A DNA stretch of 64,000 nucleotides, taken from contig JAJTTP010000001.1 of the NCBI GenBank assembly GCA_023313575.1, positions 1,984,001 through 2,048,000 on the forward strand, in the 5' to 3' direction. Source of the stretch: Eutypella sp. D-1. Lineage: Eukaryota; Ascomycota; Sordariomycetes; Xylariales; Diatrypaceae. Below the pieces are notes generated by a model that saw nothing but the letters and a program-made list of their open reading frames with translations, had not been told where the DNA came from and did not search any database. The translations under genes and the position numbers were made by a program. The stretch's first letter is position 1. The number at the start of each line of letters is the position of its first letter. This document shows, one piece after another, positions 11,914 to 24,650 of this stretch.

Positions 11914-13490
11914 CTTGGAAGTATTATGGTGGTCGTCGCAGACGGCCGTAGAGCGTTATGAATTAAGTAATGTATTTGAGAACGACGTGTTCGTATGTAG
12001 AACCCCCTGGTAGAGAAGACTGAGAAGGTAGGCAAGGAACGAAGCCTAAGATGATCGCTTGGTCGAGGGACAGGACTCGTGTAGTGTAATGTAATGATCC
12101 TAAAACTAACCCAAGGAACGTGAAGGGGGTTGGGGTTGGTGGAAGTTGTTGTTGTTATCGCGAGGCCTAAACCTGGAATATGATCGAATTGTCAAGGCAG
12201 AAGAATGGATTTGGGGCGGTGATAGTTGATGGCAACTGGAAGTAGATAGATAGATACCCAGATAGATAGATATCCAGGTAGATAGATAGATTACTTGATA
12301 ATAGACAGACAGGACTCTCTCCAGGGCTGGCTGCTGGGCTGACAGGTAGCGTACGTAAGTTATGTAGGTATTTTAGTGGTTAAGCTGGCTGGGCTGGCAA
12401 TGCTGGTTAGTTGGCTACTTAGGTAGCTACATAAGTACTTAATGGATATACGCCTAAGGTTATTACTTGAATCGTTCACATTACATTACACTCTTAGTAA
12501 CGTTATTGGCAGAGTCGTTGGAAATATGCTGTTAAGAGAGTCATCTAATCCTGACTCGTACTAGCCATTATGTTTTGGATACTTTCAGATGACGAAGTTG
12601 GATACAATACTCCCGTCGAGTAGTCAGTATGTAGATACTTCGTAGGCGGGGCGATAACTGTGTGCGATGTACACTTGGTACGCAGTAGGTAGATATTCTC
12701 CTACCCAATGAGGTAATATCGGCAATATACATAAAGTACGGAAGACGGAGACAACATTGAAGCACAGGCAATGGACAATAAGGTGCTACGTTGTACACGG
12801 TAAATGGGCATTAAATAGCCCGAAATAGTTGTCTATAACCCACGGACAGACATCAGACTCGGATTGTTTTTTTGAATCTCGCGGATAATATCTGGGCAAA
12901 CAAAAGGTTGATTGATGTTAGCAGTGGCATATATCACTTTCTGCTTACCTACTTCCTATACTGACCTCCAACAATACAATGCTCAGGCACCATATGTAAC
13001 CTTTAGGAATTACCGTCATATATATCTCTCTGATGCCGCCTGCTAGTTTGTCAAGACTTAAATGCTTACCTAGGTATCCACAGACGTCATACTATCCATG
13101 GATGTATATACGTACCTGTAAGTATGCAGGGTGATGCTTTAATTCTAGGGTTCGTTGTTTGACAAGCTGTCGCTGCTGTGCAACCGGAAGTGAGGCACGC
13201 ATGCAAGTATCCAATACAGGCAGAACTGGTAAGTAGAGATCTTTCGAGTTTATTGCTAGTTACCTAAACTCCGATTGTGTTGTGGTGTTATGCGACTCTC
13301 CCGACCCCTAAGGCTCCTCCCTACCCCTTTATACTTCGATGTATGTGATGTAATACTAGAAAAATCTATACAACGTACACGTTACATTTTCACAAGGGTC
13401 TGCCGGAGGGCTACGTCTTGACGCTTCCAAGATGTTCTTGCTGAGAAAGCTGCACCCACTGTTCTCGGTGTGTGTGAACGGTGACATAGC
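11914..13490. other. intergenic with GATA-type microsatellite
   Basis: About 1.6 kb of AT-rich spacer carrying tagata/aggta simple repeats at about 12244-12300. No supported ORF. It probably contains the sec4 promoter and leader on its left side. Confidence 0.5.
12244..12300. repeat. (TAGA)n imperfect microsatellite
   Basis: Three blocks of tagatagata separated by cccagata and tccagg interruptions. Simple repeat only. Confidence 0.8.
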
Positions 13491-15561
13491 TCACGTTAGC
13501 CACTTAGAATAGGCCCAGCGGATCCTGTCCAGCGCCCGAACCTGCGACCCGATGCCCTTGAGGTTAGCGAGGTCGTCCAGGTCCTCGAGGAACTCCCTCT
13601 CCATGTTAGCGGGAAGAAGCTCGTGCGCAAGCCGGCGGAGGACGTGGATCTCGCTGATCAGCATGCCGTGGTCCTTGTACTGGAGCACATTGTTCTGCGG
13701 CGGCGCCGCGAGCGCCTCCGAGAAGATCCGGTCGATGTTGCGCAGCACTCGCACGCACCGCCCGACCTTCTGGCCCTTTCTGAGCCCCTTCCGGCCTCCA
13801 AACGCGCCCCGGAGGTACTGTCCCGCCCACAGCGACACGAGGATGCCCGGCGTCAGCCCGACGAAGCCGAATACGAGCTCTTGGCTTTTCAGGAGGGCGT
13901 CGATACCGCTCATGGCGACTTCGACATCGACCTTGGTCTTTTGCACCTGGATGAGCAACGTCCGAACCAGATCGCCCCGTATCGTGCCCTTTAGCGGACT
14001 TCGAAGGTCTCTCTCGTAAGCACGAAGCACCGGAGTCAGGTCGCCCTCTTTCACCTTGGCCCTGATCTCTGCAACTTGTGTTTCGGACAGGGACGAGACA
14101 CCGGTGGCGATATCCGGCTTGTCAAGGGCAAACTCCACTACCATGCGCTCCAGGCTGTCCCTGTCTGCCTTCAGGCTATCTTTGCTCATGATGGCTATCT
14201 CACTATTGGAGTCATGACGAATTGTGCCAATCACTTTGCGGACAGGCTCGACTACCCAGTTGAACCAGAAATCGCGGACAGTGGCGCCAAGATCGCGCAC
14301 CCATTGGATTATCTCCTGCTGCTTATTGACAGCGACACGGAGGATTGTGCTCGACGAGAGCAGGAGCGCGATGGCAGGGACCCAGTAACGCACAATCCTG
14401 GACGGCCGGCCATTCTCCGCAATCAACGATTTGATGGCGACTCTATGTCCGGGTATGTGGGTGGTAAGCAAGCGCTGCAGCCTCCCCGCAATTACACCGG
14501 GGCGGGTCGCTTCGTTCTCCTCGGCGGTGATCGACAGTTCCGGGTCTTCATCGACGCCGACGAACACTTTATCTTCAAACTCGGCGGTATCGGCGTCGAG
14601 GACGAGGACCTCCTTCAGCACCATATCCATCAATGCTACACTCCTCTCCACAACCCCTTTCCACTCCTGCCCTGCCGACATGATCAGGTCGCCCTTTACA
14701 TCGTCACTCTTTGGACCCCCAAACATCAGGGCCTCATCGATAAGGACGCCAAGACTACTGGCCGTCATCTCCTTGAGTTTCCTCAGCCGAGTCTGTTTCT
14801 TGCGGGCCTCTGTACGAGCCAAGGCAACCGGTGACATGATCCGTCGCTGAACATCAGCTAAAGATCTCTCTCTTATGCTCTCTCGGACGATGGCATAAAA
14901 TTGGTGCCATTTCTGGGACAGGCCAGCCGGTTGGACTATGTCTGTTTCCTTACTCTCCGCGTTTTTGGCTGACAGATGACCTTGAGTGTACCGCTGCAGG
15001 CGAGCCTTGCTCTCATCGTATATATCCACGGTCCAAGCCCATATCCGACATGGAGACGTCTGGACCATGTAAAAGGTACTGTAGGTTGGCGACGACAGTA
15101 CTTCCTCCCAGTACCATATGTGATTACTCAACGGGGTGATCTCATCTAAGAGAGTATCTAGAATGACTCCATAGGTCTGGACAGTAGCCTTGCTCACTAA
15201 CAGCCATTCGAGCTCAGACTCATAGTGGTTCACGCTATAAGCCTCATCATGCTCTGATATTAGTTTCGACTGTGATATGAGACTTTGTAGTTGCCATGGC
15301 TGGAGACGAGACTGTGAGCCGGAACTGGTCGAGAGTGATTTGATAACCCGTAACAGGTCTCTGACCCGCGGGGTGTCTAACTCTGAAGCCGCTTGCGGGG
15401 TAAACTCCCCATCGTCGTTACTTGTCAAGTGACTGAATGGTATACGATCTAGCTGGGCGTCTAGACGCCGGACGTGGCTAGAGGCCGTGTGTAAGTTCTA
15501 ACTTACTCTCGTACGTACTATGCAGCTAAATTGACAAGACTTACTCTGCCACCACCGACAT
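13491..15561 (-). CDS. nca2: NCA2-like mitochondrial ATP synthase regulation protein, 2 exons
   Basis: Exon 1 is 15561..15545 (17 nt, MSVVA plus two bases) and exon 2 is 15477..13491. The 67-nt intron has donor GTAAGT and acceptor CTAG. Spliced length is 667 aa. Without the small exon the frame has no ATG at its 5' end and would need a TTG start at 15428; the spliced start gives the N-terminus MSVVADHVRRLDAQLDRIPF, which fits the NCA2 family. The body carries NCA2-family features: a C-terminal hydrophobic segment (LVFGFVGLTPGILVSLW), a central membrane segment (YWVPAIALLL), and the terminal LLPANMEREFLEDLDDL region. In yeast Nca2 affects expression of the mitochondrial Atp6/Atp8 subunits. The family is recognised with good confidence; the local role is inferred. 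Confidence 0.88.
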
Positions 15562-17324
15562 CTTCAAGAGTTGAAAAGTAGCTAGGGACTCCTAGAGACT
15601 CCTATATGTGCAGCCCGATGTAGTAGTTGTTGGTGATTCTCAGGGATGCCGGAGAGCGGAGATATTCGTCAGCATGGTGGGTGGCGTGATCATGACATGA
15701 CAGGTGGAAGGCGGGAAAGCCGTTCTGTTCTGGTCTAAGAGCAAAAAAAAAAGTGAGGGATGACGACAGCCCTGTTCAGGTAAGGAGGGGCAAGGCTGGG
15801 TAGGAGGGGAGTAGATGCAAGGCGTCCCAAAATAAGGGGATCAACTAATATCGGTTGGATATCCGGATGGGCTGATGAGAAGCGTATTCGGATTATAAGA
15901 CTGTGCATGTGAAATAGACACCAGACGGACACTCTGGAACGCCTTCACAGTTGGGGATAACGGGATAACGCAGTGCAGTTCGAAATATGTACATGCATTT
16001 GTTTACATTTTTGTGGTAGGTTAAATCGTGCCCCCTCAACATTTCACACACACACATACACCCGGCAGAGCAAATAGCAGGGCATCTAATGAGGTCATAA
16101 TTGCAGGTAAACCTCTACCAAGCGGTTATTGGGCCTATGAAAGAGCATGCATAGCAGGCTAAGTGCCAACCTAACTACATAGTAGTAGGCCTGTAGGCTT
16201 ACCTTAACAGCTGAATTAACCGACCTCGGGACAGTGGAAGTTCTTCCAAGGTTTTATTTCCATTGTACGAAGTACGTACTTACCTAATGTAGCTGACAGT
16301 TGGGTGTCGAGCAGTGACAGCTGGCTAGGCTGGTTAGCTAGAACATCAGAATGCAGTTTAGTTCCAAATCCCGTACTGGATTTGGTGGACCATTGCCCGA
16401 GAAGCCGAGATCGTACGTTGTGCTAAGTCGGGCAGTAATTCTTTATCGTTATCAGCTCTTCATGGGTTATCAACCGGGAAAGCGGTAAAGCTGTGTAGCT
16501 TTGTACCATCAAGACCATGTAGACGGTCAGGCGGGGCGGGTCGCACCATACTTTGTACGTAACTAGCGATAACTTTAAAAAGGGGTCTTGGAGTAAGAGG
16601 GCTCAACCCGAATACGAGCTCGCCACATAACGCGTTGGCTTCCAGGCCATCCTGTATAGAAGCCCCCCCAAAGGGACCAATCAAAGCGGGATTGTACCTT
16701 AAGTTCGTCGGCTGACGTGGGTCCGGCAGTGCATCGGATTCTGGAATTCCAGGTGGTGTCATGGTGGCCGCAGTTCAGCGATTGGTCGAACGAGCTAATC
16801 TCAATCAGGGATCGATGGTTTCGATAGCAATTTGGCAGATTAGCAGATTGGTAGATTGGCAGATTGGCAGAGACAAGCATTACCTACTAGAGAGATACTC
16901 ACTCCATTTGCCCAATTGCCCATTAGAATTTGGCAGGCATTCAAGCAGATTTAGGAAGTTATTAGGGACTTTCTTTGAGACCCTTCTTGACCTCCTTATT
17001 GCAACAGTTTCTAGTTTTTTAGTTTCCCCATACTTTATGTATGTACTTGCCCATATTAACCTTGGAAGATGGACTAAGACAATCTTATTTTATAAACAAG
17101 TAGAAATAGAAATATTCCACGGTTCCCTCCTTTTTTCTCAACCTCCCTACACAACTCAACAACCGCCAAAGCCTTCTATCACCAACTCTAGTCCTTCCTT
17201 CCTTCCTTCCAACTGAATTGGCTGGGTTGAACTCACCCATTGTTCCTTTTTTCAAACTAAGGGGATAATATAGTATTGCTACTGTAATACTGCTTGATAC
17301 TGTTCACGTCTCTTCCTTACCGAC
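15562..17324. other. divergent intergenic region between nca2 and erg25
   Basis: About 1.8 kb that should carry both promoters. It includes a tandem 8-mer array (16835-16872) and pyrimidine-rich leader-like sequence just before erg25. No other gene is supported. Confidence 0.5.
16835..16872. repeat. tandem 8-bp repeat (gcagattg)n
   Basis: Four and a half units of gcagattg with single substitutions, in the upstream region of erg25. Confidence 0.8.
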
Positions 17325-18519
17325 ATGGCGATGTAAGTTCTGTTCCCCCGACTCTGTCCTCTTCGCGACCGCCTCTAGTTTTAAATTTCGCAATTGGACG
17401 CGCCGGAACTAACAAGAGTTTTCTTCACCCCTAAATAGGAACGCAACAATAGCGGGGGCTTTTAGCCAACCCGAATCCTACCTGAGTGTTTTCGAGGAGG
17501 TCTCCAAGTACAACATTCAGCTCAACGTCGTCGAGCGTCTCTGGGCCGTTAGTTCCACCTATCACCCGCCGCCTACCACCCCCCCCCCCTGAGAGACATT
17601 GAGTGTCCAAGATGGAACCCCGTTAACTAAACAATCGTCTCTCTAGGCCTGGTACCTCTGGATGCAGAATGATGTGTTGGCGACCGGCATCATGAGCTTC
17701 GTCATGCACGAAGTCTTCTACTTCGGAAGATCAATTCCTTGGATGATCATCGATTCGATACCCTATTTCAACAAGTACAAGCTTCAAAACGTAAGTCACC
17801 GGATCATATATATTATCTCCCTCCAACTTCTTGCAGGAAGAGCCGTCATTTGCTAACTATCTATTCAGCAAAAAATCCCTACATTGAAGGAACAATGGGA
17901 ATGCGCTAGCCTTGTTCTTCTCAGCCACTTCACTGTTGAGTTACCTCAGATTTGGCTGTTCCACCCCATCGCCACCTACTTCGGCATGGAATTCGGCGTC
18001 CCCTTCCCCTCGCTTGGCAAGATGGCCTTCCACATCGCTGTTTTCTTCGTCTTCGAGGACGCCTGGCATTACTGGTTCCACCGAGCTCTGCACTACGGCC
18101 CCCTTTACAAGATGATCCACAAACTCCACCACACCTACTCCGCGCCTTTCGGTCTGGCTGCTGAGTACGCTTCGCCGATCGAGGTTATGCTTCTTGCCTT
18201 GGGAACCGTCGGAGGTCCCATTCTCTGGGTCTCCATCACCGGTGATCTCCACCTCTTCACTATGTACGTGTGGATTGTCGGCCGCCTCTTCCAGGCCGTC
18301 GACTCCCACAGCGGCTACGACTTCCCCTGGAGTCTGCACCACTTCCTCCCGTTCTGGGCCGGCGCCCACCACCACGACGTCCACCACGAGAAGTTCATCG
18401 GCAACTACGCGTCAAGCTTCCGGTGGTGGGACTACTGCCTCGACACCGAGTCCGGCCCCGAGGCTGCCAAGCGCCGTCGCGAGAGACTGCTGGCCAAGAA
18501 GGCCAAGAAGACCCAGTAA
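17325..18519 (+). CDS. erg25: C-4 methylsterol oxidase Erg25, 4 exons
   Basis: Exons 17325..17332, 17439..17547, 17647..17790 and 17869..18519 give 303 aa. Donors are GTAAGT, GTTAGT and GTAAGT; the last intron shows a clear TGCTAAC branch site. The protein is a membrane fatty-acid-hydroxylase-superfamily enzyme with the three di-iron His clusters: [14 protein letters not shown] and HHHDVHHE. Hydrophobic segments precede and follow the first box. It ends in a Lys-rich tail (KKAKKTQ), a possible ER-retrieval-type basic end. It should remove the C-4 methyl groups of 4,4-dimethylzymosterol in ergosterol synthesis at the ER. The first exon is only 8 nt (MA plus two bases). The second donor is weak but the junction [17 protein letters not shown] fits the family exactly. 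Confidence 0.95.
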
Positions 18520-19136
18520 ATCACAAACAAGACTGGCAAAGTACCTCCGTGTAAGGAGGAAATTCGACCTTCCTCTACAACACTACAACAATAGCATCAA
18601 CTGGGAGTTTTGGGAGTCTGGAAAGAGGGTGTCTGATTGATTATCGGTGTTCATAACCAAACCACAAAAAGAGAGAACGGAACGATCATAGATCACAGAC
18701 TCCTGGAGAGAGCATTCATTCAGAGACGACCCACATATTAATGCCCCAGGGGGAAAGGGAAGAAAATACACATATATGACGGCTTTATGACGAGAGAGGA
18801 GGGAGAGGAACTTAATATTTGTACATAATTCAGAGCGGGCGAGCTTCGTTTACACCTACCAACCTTTTTTAATCCTCTCCCACATTAGATTAATACAGAA
18901 CCCTACGGCGCCTCGCTCGGCCCGGAGAAAATTGCAATGAGAAGAGGTACGCCCATCGCTGGTTTCATTTTGGTTCCAATAGGGTTGTTTTTGAAGACCA
19001 CCCCCGTTAGATGAAGTATTCTTCCACACCACGACCTGCGTAGTAGTGACTCCGTCCCTGATCTCAGGATACAGGCATACAAGCTACAATCTCCTAAACG
19101 CCTTATATCTAATTACGTGCACTTGGGTAATCAGTT
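18520..19136. other. convergent 3' flanks of erg25 and the pterin dehydratase
   Basis: About 600 bp between two converging stop codons. Nothing beyond likely 3' UTRs is visible. Confidence 0.5.
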
Positions 19137-20941
19137 CTACTTCCTGGGCCCACAGCAGTCCCCGGCAGTCGCGGCGCCGCGGTCGGCCAGCCGCCTCATC
19201 TCACAACTACCACCCTTATCACCACTATTACCGTCCTCCTTAGCCTCCTTCTCCCGCTCGGTGACCTTCACCTCCACCTCTCCGAAGTCTCGCGCCAGGG
19301 CGTCGCAGATATCGGCCAGCTCGACGTCCTTAGCCGACAGGCCTCGCGGGTTGTGCGTCGTCCACCGGATGTATGTCGTGTTGTAGACCTACCGGTGGCG
19401 TCGTTAGTGGTGAGAGTTGGGGGAGCAACAAGTAGGCATGGCGGATTTTGTGGGATGATGCTGTTCGTTTTTTTTTTTTGGGGGGGGGTAGGGGGGCTAG
19501 GCTAGGCGCCAACGTAGGGGGTTCGTAAGGTCGGTTTAAAATGCTTATTCAACTTGTGTGCTCTTCTCTTATTCCGTAAACGAGGACACCCATTGTGCGT
19601 CGAGGGGAACGAGAGGCACGATGTGCTTAGGAGATAGGATGGGGGGTCACTGTCGGACAAGCACAGACGGTGGGAGGGAGACTTACGTTAGACCACTCCG
19701 GATGGTGGTTCTTGATTTTGCACTGCAATGCCACCGCGGTCATGAAATCCTATCGAGAGATGACGTGGTTAGCCGAAGTGGAGCAGTAGTCCGCACGCGC
19801 CGTACAGGGCCGCCATAACGACCGCGTCGTGTCCCTCTCCACGTCTTTACGCCCAGACTAGGTAGATATTTTCAACAGATGGGTGGGCTGAGGAACATGC
19901 GATTCGGAAGTTTTCAACCCCCCCCACACCCTAGAGATGTATCTAGAGAAAAGCGCGGCTCCCTCCGCGGCAATTGAGCGGTCTAGACAACCCGCGATCA
20001 GGCCCCGAACCGACTGGCGGCAGAGAGCCGTGCCCCAGAACTAGCCACAGGGCATAGATGGAAGGGAGGGCGGCTCCTTCCGCTCGGCTGACTGGCGTGG
20101 TTTGGGGATCGGGTTCGCCGGGCACGAGCCTCCTTTGACCCGCCCACGTGCCATCAATGCCCCATTAATGCCCGGCCGCAATCAGCAGAACGTCCACACA
20201 TAGAGATCGCGGCCGGCCGGGGCAATGAGCAAGCAAAGCTGGCACCGCCAAGAATTCAGTCGCCTGGCGTTTAGGTTGCAGTCCGGGGAAACCAATGGGA
20301 CTGGTGATTTGGACTGAACAGGACCTGTATCATATAATAAGGTGCTCCCGGTGATCTTGTTGGGTGATGCCATTCAACGCAATCTCGACGGTCGCAATAC
20401 CCAATCATATTTCAGGCCACACTGGGCAAGCTACAAAATAGACGTGTAGAGAACAGCCAGCATGGCAGGTTTCTCTGCCACTTCTAGCCTACTTCAAACG
20501 AAGCTTGCCGCGTCGCGCTCCGCTACTATGATGGCCGCGGTAAATGATCGGGGGGTATGTAATAGTGACCAATGAAGCAGTGCACAAGAGGAAGCTGGTG
20601 AGGGAGAAAGGAGCGTATCAAGCCAAACAGCAACCGGCGATCGAATGAGCACGTAACACCACCCTAGAGATAAACCCCAGGAGTTCGCTCGGGGGGTCGA
20701 CAGATATATCACTTACCCAGGTCTTCGCGAACGTCTTGAACCTGAAGCTGCGCTCCAAGCCCTCGCCGCCAGCGATCAAAGCCCAGCGGCCGGCCGCGCT
20801 TCCGCTGTCGCCACCGCCTGTCGACCCCGGCAGCAGCAGTGTCTCGAGCGCCCGGCGCAGGGTCTTCTCGTCCGAGCCGGGGGAGAACCTAGGCTCTTGC
20901 GGCAGTCGGGGAGAGGCCGCTGCCGTCGTGTCCGTCGCCAT
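19137..20941 (-). CDS. pterin-4a-carbinolamine dehydratase (PCD/DCoH family), 3 exons
   Basis: Exons 20941..20717, 19749..19687 and 19388..19137 give 179 aa from the MATD start. Each junction is phase 0 with GTAAGT donors. The core shows the family signature across exons: FKTFAKTW, DFMTAVALQCKIKNHHPEWS and VYNTTYIRWTTHN..GLSAKDVELAD; the HHPEW pair is the catalytic region. The enzyme dehydrates 4a-hydroxytetrahydropterin during pterin cofactor recycling; its role in fungi is not well defined. The frame stays open upstream to an ATG at 21212-21214, adding 91 residues with about 13 Arg and no Asp or Glu, a possible mitochondrial presequence. The first intron (967 nt) is far longer than others here. 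A C-terminal tail (SCEMRRLADRGAATAGDCC) follows the fold and is unusual. All exons are short, so the gene is easily missed. Confidence 0.88.
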
Positions 20942-21214
20942 TCTGCGGGAGAAGAGCAGCGTTGACGGCGACGCGAACGATCCCGACGACGAAGATGACG
21001 GCGCTGGGCGACGATGTGCTGCCGTTGCTGCGTGGACGCTGTTGCGTTGGTGCGGGGACGGCGCCGCGATGCACAGGCCACGATAGCCCGGACGTTGCGG
21101 GATGTAACGCTGACGCTGATAAAGCTGCTGTCGTCGTGCACACGCACACGCAAACGCGGATACGGATACGGATGTACCCCGGAGTGTGGGGTGGGCACAG
21201 AGAACGGCGCGCAT
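20942..21214 (-). other. possible N-terminal leader extension of the pterin dehydratase
   Basis: In-frame open sequence directly upstream of the MATD start. Composition is Arg/Ser/Ala-rich with no acidic residues (MRAVLCAHPTLRG... LLFSRR), as in mitochondrial targeting peptides. It could equally be 5' UTR that happens to be open. No transcript evidence is available. Confidence 0.4.
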
Positions 21215-24200
21215 CAGATATCTAGACTAGTAGAAGCCACCCCCAGCCGCGCTTGCTTACACCACCAAGTGCGTGTGTGAGCGGAGGGATACTAGGTGGT
21301 AGTCCCGAAGATTCGAGGCACGATGCGACAGTGACAAGCTATGCGTATGCAACCGATTGTGCCTATACTTTTGGTTGGCTGCCGACTACCTGAAAAGTCT
21401 GAGGTAGTGGGTAAAAGAGGTAAGCCGTTAGACGATGTGATGGTATACTAAGTATGCTATATGCATGAAAAAAAAAGTTTCGCGGCGCCCAAGAGCTATG
21501 GATTTGATGGCTGCTAAGAAGATAGCTTGGTTCTAACTAACGTCGCCTAAATAGATAAAGAAATCCACTATAAGCGCCTGCAACGTACAGCACCCACGGC
21601 GAAGCGAAGCGCCAAGGATATACCTCATGTATGCCGGTATACTCCCCTATATGTGAATGGACTTGGGCTGTATTTTAGCCCCTTTTTTGCTAAACTCCAC
21701 ATAGAAATAAAGGAGGCCCTAAATACACATGGATTGATTTAATAGACCATTGTGTGTTTCCTCCCTCGTCATCCATGGATGTTTGGTGTCATCATTAGAA
21801 GACAAAGAGTATGGAGGCATCTACGCCAACCTAAGCAATAGATCGGTGTATGTTCGTTCTGTCATAGTACCTATGCCACAGTAGGCGATTGGCTCTTCAA
21901 AGGAGAGGCTTCAAGGTTAATAGGTAGACAACGTGACGATACCTATGTAGGTGTGCTTTATGAGCCAGCTAGTTATATACTGGGAAGCGGCGTCTTTTCG
22001 CTTAGCTATGGATTGAATAATCAGATACACCGGTGGATTTCTCAAACTCCGGGCCGATTTCCCCGGATCGACCCTAATGTGGACGGCGACGTCGTCTACC
22101 AACTGGAGCGTGTTGACTGAGCGAGCTAATATTATATAAATCACCAACATATAGTTAGTACCATGACGGTCGTCGGACTACACTCAAAACCCGAATACAT
22201 AACCGTATTTAGTGAGCTCAAATAGTTTGTTGGGCATCATTATCAAATATTACCCGGGCCTCGATGTCGTGAGATACGGCGACTACCTGAAGGGCAGGAT
22301 TCCTATAGAGAATACTACCTTTACCGAAACAATGCATGCCTAAACGTCTATTCAAGATAGGGGAGTAGGGGAAAACATTCACGTCCTGGGGGTATTGTAG
22401 ACTTCCACAAAGAGGTTGCATGGCTTATCAAGGAGAAGGAGGCTTGACAAAAATAGGGGAGGGAACAGCTCTTTAAAACAGTCTCGACTCGGTTTCTACT
22501 CGAGGAGTTGGGGAAGTCTGCGAAGAAAGCAGAACAAGCCGCCCCTGAGGCTCACTCACTACATAAGCAAGGTAGGAATTGACGACATCGCCCTTGGCAC
22601 CACTCTTGGTAGCTGGTTATGACAGAGGTGCCGAGATGGGCCGCCACTCCACCCGGATTCGGGCACAAGCTTCAAAGGGCCACAGCGACTGTGAACATGC
22701 CAGGTTCCCACGGGAAGGAGCTGCTACGCTTTGAGGGCGAGCGCCGAGATGGGCGCCCCTAACTTTAGATCATCGAACTGTGCCTGCGTACAGCGACTAG
22801 CGCCATCCGAGGCGTAGCGGAACACAGACTCCCTTCTCTCCCGGACTAGATAGTGCGAGAGCTTCAATATAGCACCGGCGAGATTACCGTGGAGTTGAAA
22901 CGCCGGGTGCCAAGGAATGTTTATGTTGGTGCCCAAGCAAACATAAGAGGACCACGCGAGGTCAAAGTAGGGAAGGCTAGGGGGGGGGATTCGTCAAGAG
23001 GAATAAAGCTCGCTATGGCACGCGATGGTCTCAACCATGGCCGACTTTGTTTACCCTGCGTGCCATTTACACACTTTCTATTTTGGGATCGCCTTCAGTC
23101 ACCCCCCCCCCCTCCCCGCCCTACAACGAAGCCAAAGGGGGAGTGACATGGAGAGCGAGGCAGCAAGCATTTTCCAAGTATATGCCGGGATATATTACAC
23201 CCACACACACACATACACGCTCTCCTTACCCGAGCGCCGTGTGCCTATCTCTCTATGGTTGCGCCGGCGTAGTCAGTTTTGTCACGCACCCTTCCTCCGA
23301 ATGCACAGTAAGCACCAATGCGGAGGCGGGTTGCAAGAATGGCACCTGAGCCACCTCATTTTCGCTAACGAGCGAACACGCATGCTGGTACATGGAAATG
23401 ATGGCAGGTCCGGTCATAAGATAGAGCTATAAGGGGAGGCTCTTTCGATCAATACCCGAGGTCTCTGCGTTGCGTGCGTTGGCGGCACGTTAGGTAGGGT
23501 GCGGTTGGGTTGATAGGGTAGGGCAGGGCATCCCATCCGTGCAATAATTAGCAGGGTATGCGATGCGACCTTTCCCTGCGTTTCAGATCGCCGAGGAGCG
23601 TCTTTCATGTCCGTCACCCTGCCCCTCTCCCTAGCGCCTACCTCTCGACGATGACAACCCCCGACTGATCCGTGAGGGCACGTCCGTCTGCTTACCTACC
23701 TGACTACCTGCCAAGCAACCAGGCCCTCGGTCTCTTTCTGAAGGGCGCTGCGCTCCTCAGAGACGATAAACGAGAAATATTCTCGTCCCGTGAGATGCCA
23801 CTACGGTCCTGCTGGGGAGAAAGACAGCATAGTAATTCCCTACAACAGTGAGGTTTCTTTGGAGGTTGCTCGATCTTAGGTCTCGGCTGTGTATATCATC
23901 CGAAGGGCCGGAGTTGTAGTTAACCGATGCGACTGGGCCTTCTCGCCCCCAGACGATAGGTAGCAGGGCCTGAACCAATATCTTATAATAGAACGAGATT
24001 TGAATTTATCACATCTACGACTCCTTGTGTTGTCAGTTCTTGGTTGGACGCATAAATTCAGCTATATAGTGTAGGTCAGTGAGTTGCCTCGAGGCTGTAA
24101 GCGATGTCACCACGGGCCGCAATAGGCAATGCCGAGTGTTTCTCGACCACCAGCCAGTCGGCTCCAACTGCGCCGCTGCTATGTAAGCTGATTGATTCTT

Positions 24201-24628
24201 CGGCTTGTATCGGCGATAGGAGGTGCTCTTCTGATTACAATCGTCTAGATGATGACGTTACACGGATAGCTTGTCTGGCTTGTGCGAGCTGGCATGCGTA
24301 GTTCTCATAGGTGTATGTCGAGATTTGACCCCTTCTGTAGCGTTTAGGGGGCGGGAGGAGCACAAACCGGGTGTATTGATATATTGATAAACAAAATAGG
24401 TAGGCAAGGCCTTTGTAGGCACCATGAATGCCTATGCTGAGGGTTTCATGACCTTGGTCATCGACCAGGGCACGATACTCTCCCCCCAGGCTTGCATTTC
24501 TGCTAGCTTGCTGGCTTCCTCTTCTATTTGCCTTGGTTACCTACTATGTTTGTACGTGAATACAGTATACGGATACTCAAGACATGGCTGGGAAACCCTG
24601 CAACACATATATAAGAGGATGACATAAA

Positions 24629-24650
24629 TTTTTTTTTGGGGGGGGGGGGG
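24629..24650. repeat. T9G13 homopolymer junction
   Basis: Nine T residues followed by thirteen G residues within the gene-poor region. Confidence 0.85.

Noticed and set aside
14076..14834. Plus-strand ORF of 252 codons opposite nca2
   Set aside because: Lies wholly antisense to a well-supported coding exon and shows no recognisable domain.
15426..15428. TTG as the start codon of nca2
   Set aside because: A spliced ATG-bearing exon with good splice sites gives a family-like N-terminus; nuclear fungal genes very rarely start at TTG.
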